Assembly (NCBI GenBank): GCA_028826165.1
Contig: JAPDFW010000136.1
Span: 628,501-692,500 of the forward strand
Reading direction: 5' to 3'
From: Anaeramoeba ignava
Taxonomy: Eukaryota > Metamonada > Anaeramoebidae
DNA: 64,000 nucleotides
The first letter of the stretch is position 1; each line of letters begins with the position of its first letter. The notes beneath the pieces are model-generated. The model searched no databases. It was not told the DNA's origin and saw only the letters and a list, made by a program, of their open reading frames with translations. The translations under genes and the position numbers were made by a program. Of this stretch, positions 57,202 through 64,000 are shown piece by piece.

Positions 57202-59867
57202 ATGTCAACCGTTATTCAAACTGCTCAAGTTTTGGCCCAAATTAAAAAAATAACAACAAATTCATGGAAACCTTTTATAATTACTCTTACAATAAATTCA
57301 CTTGAATATCAATTACATCAAAAAGTAAATTAAAAAAAAAATAATAAGAAAAAATTTTTTTCTTTTTTAATCAATTAAAAAAATAAATAAATAATTAAAT
57401 AAAAAAATAAATAATAAATTAAAAAAAGAGTCGTTCTTCTCGGAAAAAAGTTATTGATTTATCCAAATCTTCTCTTGTTAGAATGTTTCATGGATCAGAT
57501 CCTTTATTGAAAATTACAGAAAATTCAACTATTTTATTTTTAAAATTTTCAAATGAAGAAGAATTATCAAAATGGAAAACAGCTATTGAAGCTGTTATAA
57601 CTAAAATTGTACTTATCAAATCAAAATTTAAAATTAAAATCAAAATCAAAATTAAAATCAAAATTAAAATCAAAATAAAAATAAAAATCAAAATTAAAAT
57701 CAAAATTAAAATCAAAATCCAAAATCAAAATAAAATTAAAATCAAAATTAAAATCAAAATCAAAATCAAAATTAATATCAAAATCCAAAATTAAAATAAA
57801 AATTAAAATCAAAATAAAAATTAAAATCAAAATCAAAAATTAAAATTAAAATTAAAATCAAAATAAAAATTAAAATTAAAATCAAAATCAAAACTCAAAA
57901 TTTAAATTAAAATCAAAATTAAAATCAAAATTAAAATTAAAATTAAAATTAAAATTAAAAATAAAATCAAAATCAAAACTAAAATTAAAATTAAAATTAA
58001 AAATAAAATCAAAATCAAAATTAAAATTAAAATTAAAATTAAAATCAAAAATTAAAATCAAAATTAAAATCAAAATTAAAATCAAAATTTAAAAGAAACA
58101 AGAAGAATATTTCAATCAATCAGAAGAATCAAATAAAGCAAATCAAAATAAAATGATTTTTAAATCAGGACTTCTTCAAAAACAAGGAAAAAAAACACTT
58201 TTTCGACAAAAATGGAGAAAAAGATATTGTGAATTACTAAAAAATTCACAAAATAATCAATACGAATTAGTTTATTATGCAGATGATTCAGTAAAATAAA
58301 AAAATAATGAAAAATTAAAAGTGAAATTAAAATGAATATTTTTATTTTTTAACAAGGCAACTAATCCAAAAGGAAAAATAAGTCTCTCAAAAGTAAAAAA
58401 CACAAAAGAACATGGATTTAAAAACGAACCATTTGGATTTCAAGTTGAAACTGAAGGAAGAACTTATTGTTTTGCAGCAAATAGTAAACATGAAATGCAA
58501 AGTTGGGTTTCACTTCTTTCAAATTGGACATCAAATTTTGATGAGAAGAAATTTATTGAACAACATCAACAAAACAGATCAACTCGTTCATATGGAAATA
58601 GAAGTGTAGTTACAGGAAATCAACTTGATAATCAAACATTTCCTCAAGAAAAAATGGATCATTTAAAAGAAAATTTAAAGCAAGATTTAAAAGAAGATTT
58701 AAAAGAAGATTTAAAAGAAGATTTAAAAGAAAATTTAAAAGAAAATAAAAAAGAAGATTTAAAAGAAAATAAAAAAGAAGATTTAAAAGAAGATTTAAAA
58801 GAAAATTTAAAAGAAGATTTAAAAGAAGATTTAAAAGAAAATTTAAAAGAAGATTTAAAAGAAGATTTAAAAGAAAATAAAAAAGAAGATTTAAAAAAGA
58901 AAATTTAAAAGAAGATTTAAAAGAAAATTTAAAAGAAAATTTAAAAGAAGATTTAAAAGAAGATAAAAAAGAAGATAATTTAATTAATGAAAATAAGAGT
59001 GATGATGAAAATGAAATAGGAAATTTTTTAAAAGATTATAAAATACGACATGAAAAATACAAAGATAAAGATAAAGAAAAAGATAAAGAAAAAGAAAAAG
59101 AAAAAGAAAAAGAAAAAAAATATAATGAAAATGAAGATTCTATTCAATTACAAGAAAAAACACAAAAAATTCAAGAAAAAAACAACAAACATGACAATCA
59201 AGAAAATAGTGAGATTGATCAAAATGAAATTAAAGAAATTGATCAAAATGAACAAGAAGAAATTGAAATTCCTTTTGAAGGAAATGAGGACGAATTAGAA
59301 GAAAAAATAAACGAAATCAACAAAAGATTCCAAGAAAACCAAGAAAAAGAAAGAAAAAAAGAATTAGAATCAAATTCACCGTTATATGAACCACAATATA
59401 GGGAACTTTTCCGAGAAATACAACTAGAAGATATGGGAGATTTACTTGATTTTACAGAAAAAGAAGAAATTTTTTTCAGTCAACTTCGTGAATTTTTAAC
59501 TCAAGGTCGAGAAGTTCAATCGATTGGAAAAAAATCGAAAATTAAAAAATCACTTCTTTTTGTTACTTCTGATGGATCTGGTATTGGTTTGACAAGTTTT
59601 GATAGACAAGAGTTCTTGAAAGTCTTCCCAATCGATTCCATTTTGAAAATTGAAGAAGGAATTGAAGAGAAGTTTTTGCAAAAGGTTCAAAATTTACCTA
59701 AAAATATACACAATGAAATTGATAATTCTTCTTTTTTTTCTGTTTTTTTTGAAGAACAATGCATAAGATTAATTGCAAAATCATCTCGAGAAAAATTGTT
59801 TTGGATTCAAACTCTTGAAAAACTTCAAAAGTTATCAAAATTAAAAATATCTGCATTTTATTTTTAA
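57202..59867 (+). CDS. Multi-PH-domain protein with Lys/Glu-rich repeat region, four exons
   Basis: Exons 57202-57324, 57429-57608, 58096-58290 and 58357-59867 give about 668 residues. PH-like module 1: WKPFIITLTINSLEYQLHQK, VIDLSKSSLVRMFHGSDP, FSNEEELSKWKTAIEAVI. Module 2: FKSGLLQKQGKKTLFRQKWR, KRYCELL, KGKISLSKVKNTKEHGF, GRTYCFAANSKHEMQSWVSL; it is the clearest PH domain and has the basic strand 1-2 loop expected of phosphoinositide binders. Then a KEDL/KENL repeat, a charged segment, and a third module near the C-terminus (KKSLLFVTSDGSGIGLTSFD, FPIDSILKIEEG, LIAKSSREKLFWIQTLEKLQ). It is likely a membrane-recruited adaptor. A run of six A at 58893-58898, where the repeat predicts four, breaks frame in exon 4. 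Confidence 0.82.
57609..58095. repeat. AAAATC/AAAATT satellite in PH-gene intron 2
   Basis: A 487-nt intron of interleaved CAAAAT and TAAAAT hexamers in the sense orientation, between donor GTACTTATC and acceptor TTTAAAAG. Both flanking exons are in phase 0. Confidence 0.88.
58660..58980. repeat. GAAGATTTAAAA 12-bp coding repeat (KEDL/KENL)
   Basis: The unit GAAGATTTAAAA with the variants GAAAATTTAAAA and GAAAATAAAAAA encodes about 27 copies of EDLK/ENLK/ENKK. The translation is a highly charged, probably helical or disordered linker between PH modules 2 and 3. Confidence 0.88.
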
Positions 59868-60182
59868 AAGGAAAAATGAGAATAAAAAAAAAATTTTGAC
59901 AAAACAAAACATTTATGAAAAATTTCTATTTTTGTTTTTTTTTTTGAAAAGAGATTTAAAAAGAATAAAAAAAGAATAAAGAAAATTTTGATGAAACTGA
60001 AACATTTATGAAACTTATCGAAATTAAAAAAAGTGAAAAAAAAAAATTTGAAAAAATTAGAAAGAAAAGAAAAAAAATGAAGTTAAACGAAATTATTGTT
60101 TTCCAATAAATTGATCTAAATGAACCAATTTAAAAAGAAAAAGCAAAAGCAAAAAAGCAAAAAGAAACGAAATAGGGAAAAA
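59868..60182. other. Convergent intergenic spacer, nothing recognised
   Basis: This lies between the 3' ends of the PH gene (plus) and the ARM gene (minus). It is A-rich, with the phrase AAACATTTATGAAA occurring twice at about 59910 and 60000. No RNA gene or strong hairpin is visible. Confidence 0.6.
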
Positions 60183-61592
60183 TTAGAACATTGAACCCAA
60201 ATTTGAGATTGCACCACTAGCTCTTTTTTGGATATTAGGATTTGAAGGATAGAGTTTGAGGATATTTGACAAAATCTGAACGCCATCAAGTCTTGAGATG
60301 ATCTGTCTGTTATCATTATCGCAAGACATATTCATCAAGCAACCGCAAGCCTTGTCAACAAAAGTTTCCTGGTGTGTGTTTGATTTAAGGAGTTCGATAA
60401 CGGATTGGATTGCTCCCTTTTCACCGACAAGACGACGAGCGGTTTCATCGAAGGAAAGATTTGAGATAACAGAAACAACTCTTTCAAGAACACGGAAATT
60501 TGAGGGGAAATTTTTCATTGCTTGGATAAGAAGCTCAATGCCGCCGTTCTGGGCGATAGAGACCTGATTTTCAGCATCGAGCGCGAGAGTAAGAAGGACA
60601 CCGAGAACGCGCTCTTGGATGCTTGGCTCAAGGGGGTTTGCTTTCATGACTTGGAGGATGACGAGGACGCCATCATTTTGGCCTATTGTGAGTCTGTTTT
60701 GTTCGAGCATTGCGAGGTTGTGGAGGGCTGAGAGACAACGCTGGAGAATCTGTGTGTTATTGGAGTATTTCTGCATGACGGAGAGGACTGCAACAAGACC
60801 TCCTTTGGAACCGATGAGTTTGGAGTTCTCGTTGTTGACTGAGAGATTAGAAATGAGACCGATGCAGCGGTTGAGGAGCTGCTGCTTGTCCATGTTGTTT
60901 TCTATGAGGGAAACGACGAGATCGATCCCGCCGCCTCGACCGATAAGGATGCCGTTGACATCATTTGCTGCGAGATTGAAAAGCGCGGAAAGGCCTTTCT
61001 CCTGGATGTCAAGGTTGCTCTGGTGCTGTTTCATGAGGTTGATTATCAAAACAACGCCGCCTTCTTTGGCGACAATTGAGGAGATGGAATCGTGAAGAGC
61101 GAGGGTAAGCATTGCGCCGAAACCCTTGGCAAGAATCTGGGGTTTGTCTTTGTGGTAACGCAGGAGATTGAGAAGGACTCGGATTCCGCCCTCTTTGGCG
61201 ATTAGCACTTTGTTCTCGTCCTGAAACGACAAGTTCCAAATGGCCGCGCAGCATTTTTCCTGTAATGTCAAGTACACTTGATGATCCTTCATGGTTTGGA
61301 TGACCACTGTAATCCCCCCTAATTTTCCAATTTCAAGTGCGTTTGTGTCGTCAACCGAAATGTTTCCAAGCGCCCCGATTCCCTTCTCTAGTATGTTGTT
61401 GTTTTCCGCGTTGTTTTTTAATGTCTTGATGATTGCTTCAATTGCTCCAGATTGCCGGATAAGCGGTTGATTCTTGTCTTCCATTGCAAGGTTGTTTAAG
61501 GTGATAAAATGGTTAACAAGGACTTGTGGTGTGCCTTGTGCTGCATCGATTCCTGATACTATACTCTTTAATGACTCAAGTGTTGTTGTCAT
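60183..61592 (-). CDS. Armadillo-repeat protein, single exon
   Basis: 469 residues beginning MTTTLESLKSIVSGIDAAQG. From about residue 25 to the end it is a regular solenoid of about 10 ARM repeats of 42-43 residues with the core pattern IAxxGGIxxLLxxMKxHxxNxxIQEKGLxALxNLAxxDxN. Clear units include EKGIGALGNISVDDTNALEI, EKCCAAIWNLSFQDENKVLI, EKGLSALFNLAANDVNGILI, RCLSALHNLAMLEQNRLTIG and KACGCLMNMSCDNDNRQIIS. There is no F-box, kinase or importin-binding domain. Proteins of this type bind extended peptides and act as adaptors; the precise partner cannot be read from sequence. Base composition is noticeably richer in G+C than neighbouring genes, with many GCG, GAG and CTC codons, which suggests high expression or stronger constraint. 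No frame problem. Confidence 0.92.
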   Translation of the reverse strand: MTTTLESLKSIVSGIDAAQGTPQVLVNHFITLNNLAMEDKNQPLIRQSGAIEAIIKTLKNNAENNNILEKGIGALGNISVDDTNALEIGKLGGITVVIQTMKDHQVYLTLQEKCCAAIWNLSFQDENKVLIAKEGGIRVLLNLLRYHKDKPQILAKGFGAMLTLALHDSISSIVAKEGGVVLIINLMKQHQSNLDIQEKGLSALFNLAANDVNGILIGRGGGIDLVVSLIENNMDKQQLLNRCIGLISNLSVNNENSKLIGSKGGLVAVLSVMQKYSNNTQILQRCLSALHNLAMLEQNRLTIGQNDGVLVILQVMKANPLEPSIQERVLGVLLTLALDAENQVSIAQNGGIELLIQAMKNFPSNFRVLERVVSVISNLSFDETARRLVGEKGAIQSVIELLKSNTHQETFVDKACGCLMNMSCDNDNRQIISRLDGVQILSNILKLYPSNPNIQKRASGAISNLGSMF

Positions 61593-61720
61593 GTTTTCAA
61601 TTTGGAAATGAAAAAAATGAAAATTAAAAAAAAAATGAAAATGAAATTTGGAAAAAAAAAATTTTTAATTTTTCTCCTTTTGTTTTTCATTTTTTTCTTT
61701 TTCTTTTTTCTTTTTTCTTA

Positions 61721-64000
61721 ATGATTTCTTTAGACGACGATTTTGCAATTTTTTCAAGTAATAAAATTTTTGAGCCTCCAAATGTTAAAATGGGTCAAAA
61801 ACAAGAGGTTAAAGAAGAAAAACCTCATTATTCTGATAGAATTCAAGCACAAGTAAAAAACTATTTAAATAATTTATAATTATTTATAATTTAATTTATT
61901 TAGAAATTTATAATTTAATTTATAATTTAATTTATTTAAATTTATAATTTAATTTATAATTTTATTTATAATTTTATTTATAATTTTATTTATAATTTTA
62001 TTTATAATTTAATTTATAATTTAATTTATAATTTTATTTATAATTTTAATTTATAATTTTATTTATAATTTTATTTATAATTTTATTTATATTTAATTTT
62101 ATTTTATTTTTATTTTATTTATAATTTTATTTATAATTTAATTTATAATTTAATTTATAATTTTATTTATAATTTTATTTATAATTTTATTTATAATTTT
62201 ATTTATAATTTTATTTATAATTTTATTTATAATTTAATTTATAATTTTATTTATAATTTAATTTATAATTTTATTTATAATTTTATTTATAATTTTATTT
62301 ATAATTTTATTTATAATTTTATTTATAATTTAATTTTAATTTATAATTTAATTTTATTTATAATTTTATTTATAATTTAATTTATAATTTTAATTTTATT
62401 TATAATTTAATTTATAATTTTATTTTATAATTTTATTTATAATTTTATTTATAATTTTATTTATAATTTAATTTATAATTTTATTTTAATTTTATTTATA
62501 ATTTTTTATTTTATTTATAATTTATTTTATTTATAATTTATTTTAATTTATAATTTTATTTAATTTATAATTTTATTTTTTTTAATTTTATAATTTTATT
62601 TATAATTTTTAATTTTATAATTTATAATTTTATTTATAATTTAATTTATTTTATTTATAATTTTATTTATAATTTAATTTATAATTTAATTTTAATTTAT
62701 AATTTTATTTATAATTTTTTATAATTTATTTATATTTTAATTTATAATTTTAATTTATAATTTTAATTTATATTTTTTATTTATAATTTTAATTTATAAT
62801 TTTATTTATAATTTTATTTATAATTTTATTTTAGAATTTATAATTTAATTTTAATTTATTTTATAATTTAATTTTAATTTTATTTTAATTTATAATTTTT
62901 ATTTATAATTTATTTATAATTTTATTTATAATTTTATTTTAATTTATAATTTAATTTATAATTTTATTTATAATTTAATTTATAATTTTATTTTATTTTA
63001 ATTTTTAATTTTATTTTATAATTTTATTTATAATTTATATTTTAATTTTATTTATAATTTTATTTATAATTTTATTTTAATTTTAATTTATAATTTTTAT
63101 TTATAATTTTAATTTATAATTTTATTTATAATTTTAATTTTAATTTATAATTTTAATTTATAATTTTATTTATAATTTAATTTATAATTTAATTTTATAA
63201 TTTTAATTTTAATTTATAATTTTATTTATAATTTTTATTTATAATTTTTTATAATTTTATTTATTTTGAAATTTTATAATTTTATTTATAATTTTAATTT
63301 ATAATTTAATTTATAATTTAATTTATAATTTTATTTATAATTTAATTTATAATTTAATTTATAATTTTAATTTATAATTTTATTTATAATTTAATTTTAA
63401 TTTTATTTATAATTTTATTAATTTATAATTTTATTTATAATTTAATTTATAATTTTATTTATAATTTTATTTATAATTTAATTTATAATTTTATTTATAA
63501 TTTTAATTTATAATTTTATTTATAATTTTATTTATAATTTTATTTATAATTTAATTTATAATTTAATTTATATTTTTAATTTATAATTTAATTTATAATT
63601 TTATTTATAATTTAATTTATAATTTTATTTATAATTTAATTTATAATTTTATTTATAATTTTATTTATATTTTAATTTATAATTTTATTTATAATTTAAT
63701 TTATATTTTTATTTATAATTTTATTTATAATTTTATTTATAATTTCCTAAAGTTTTTTCAAGATAACACAAAACCTACTTCAATGGCTGTTACTGCAACC
63801 TTTGTTGCTAACTCTTCTGAATTTTTTCATGAAAAAACTTCATTTGATTCAAATTCAATGATTCGAAAATTTAACAAAATGTTTAAAGATAAAAAAATAA
63901 CACCTGAAATGAGATTTATTGGTGAATGGATTGAAGAAAATGAATCTGAAATTAAAGAGATATTCTCTTCAAAATCTCCTTCTTTAATTTTAACATATTT
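61721..64000 (+). CDS. Unknown protein, 5' part only, two exons visible
   Basis: Exon 1 (61721-61852, 44 codons) starts MISLDDDFAIFSSNKIFEPP and ends HYSDRIQAQ at a GTAAAAAAC donor. Exon 2 starts at 63753 after CCTAAAG and reads FFQDNTKPTSMAVTATFVAN, then FDSNSMIRKFNKMFKDKK, ITPEMRFIGEWIEENESEIK, running open to the window edge. Both exons are in phase 0. The conserved-looking helix block around FIGEWIEENE does not match a family I can name. The gene is divergent from the ARM gene with a 128-bp spacer. Confidence 0.6.
61853..63752. repeat. TTTATAATTTTA/TTTATAATTTAA satellite filling a 1.9-kb intron
   Basis: The longest intron in the window. Nearly all of it is TTTATAATTT followed by TA or AA, a 12-bp family with occasional length variants. 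The sense orientation is opposite to that of the same family in severin intron 2 and BEACH intron 1. No open frame or RNA motif occurs inside. Confidence 0.9.

Noticed and set aside
61009-61254. Arg-rich 81-residue frame within the ARM gene
   Set aside because: Overlaps a perfectly regular ARM solenoid in another frame.
1-64000. Reassigned genetic code (for example TGA or TAA read as sense)
   Set aside because: Genes with unbroken homology end at TAA, TAG and TGA alike (KIN17, TRAPPC9, PAS), and none of the long intact proteins requires an internal stop to be read.
1-64000. tRNA or rRNA genes and transposable elements
   Set aside because: No cloverleaf-like block, no rRNA segment and no transposase, reverse transcriptase or terminal repeat structure was found.

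Overview
The window comes from a nuclear genome of a very AT-rich, intron-bearing protist. GT-AG introns interrupt most genes, and all three standard stop codons occur at gene ends. The gene set is eukaryotic core biology: a Furry/Tao3/Mor2 scaffold, a giant BEACH protein, TRAPPC9/Trs120, ribophorin II, CLP1, KIN17, a Grp170-type chaperone, Ras and Rab GTPases and a severin/gelsolin protein. Asn/Gln/Glu-rich protein inserts and the BEACH/RGS/PH/small-GTPase flavour suggest an amoeboid lineage such as Anaeramoeba (Metamonada). This is inference; no rRNA or mitochondrial marker is present to settle it.

Layout. 1-640: 5' part of an acidic protein (minus). 744-10191: Furry-family protein, apparently fused to a C-terminal RGS domain (minus). 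10192-12243: divergent intergenic region filled by a 24-bp minisatellite. 12244-15318: ER Grp170/HYOU1-like chaperone. 15619-16191: Ras-like GTPase (minus). 16192-17584: a second divergent minisatellite spacer. 17585-20180: PAS/coiled-coil protein. 20321-31786: seven-exon, 3,564-residue BEACH protein (minus). 31862-32347: small Lys-rich protein (minus). About 32737-32820: candidate C/D-box snoRNA. 32969-35119: severin-like actin-severing protein. 35366-37760: RPN2. 38005-40103: Rab GTPase with a 13-nt micro-exon (minus). 40373-42924: CLP1 (minus). 43030-44990: two-RRM protein. 45149-49422: TRAPPC9. 49497-50687: helical protein, tentatively FANCF-like (minus). 50688-51753: alternating higher-order repeat. 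51754-53215: KIN17 (minus). 53290-54913 and 55067-57067: tandem paralogous membrane/PH-like proteins (minus). 57202-59867: multi-PH protein. 60183-61592: armadillo-repeat protein (minus). 61721-64000: 5' part of an unknown gene with a 1.9-kb satellite intron.

There is no operon logic. Genes sit tail-to-tail or head-to-tail with spacers often under 150 bp, while divergent spacers are long and mostly repeat-filled. By function the set covers secretory-pathway and ER work (Grp170, RPN2, TRAPPC9, Rab), cell shape, actin and signalling (Furry-RGS, severin, Ras, PH, ARM, PAS), membrane traffic (BEACH), RNA processing (CLP1, RRM, snoRNA) and DNA-damage-linked nuclear work (KIN17, possibly FANCF).

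Two window-wide features stand out. First, long introns consist almost entirely of short tandem satellites, a few families of which recur in introns of unrelated genes. Second, several otherwise convincing genes carry single-base frame breaks, mostly at homopolymers or in simple repeats. Unpolished sequencing indels are the simplest explanation, but two of them also fit a +1 slip at an in-frame AAR-TGA.
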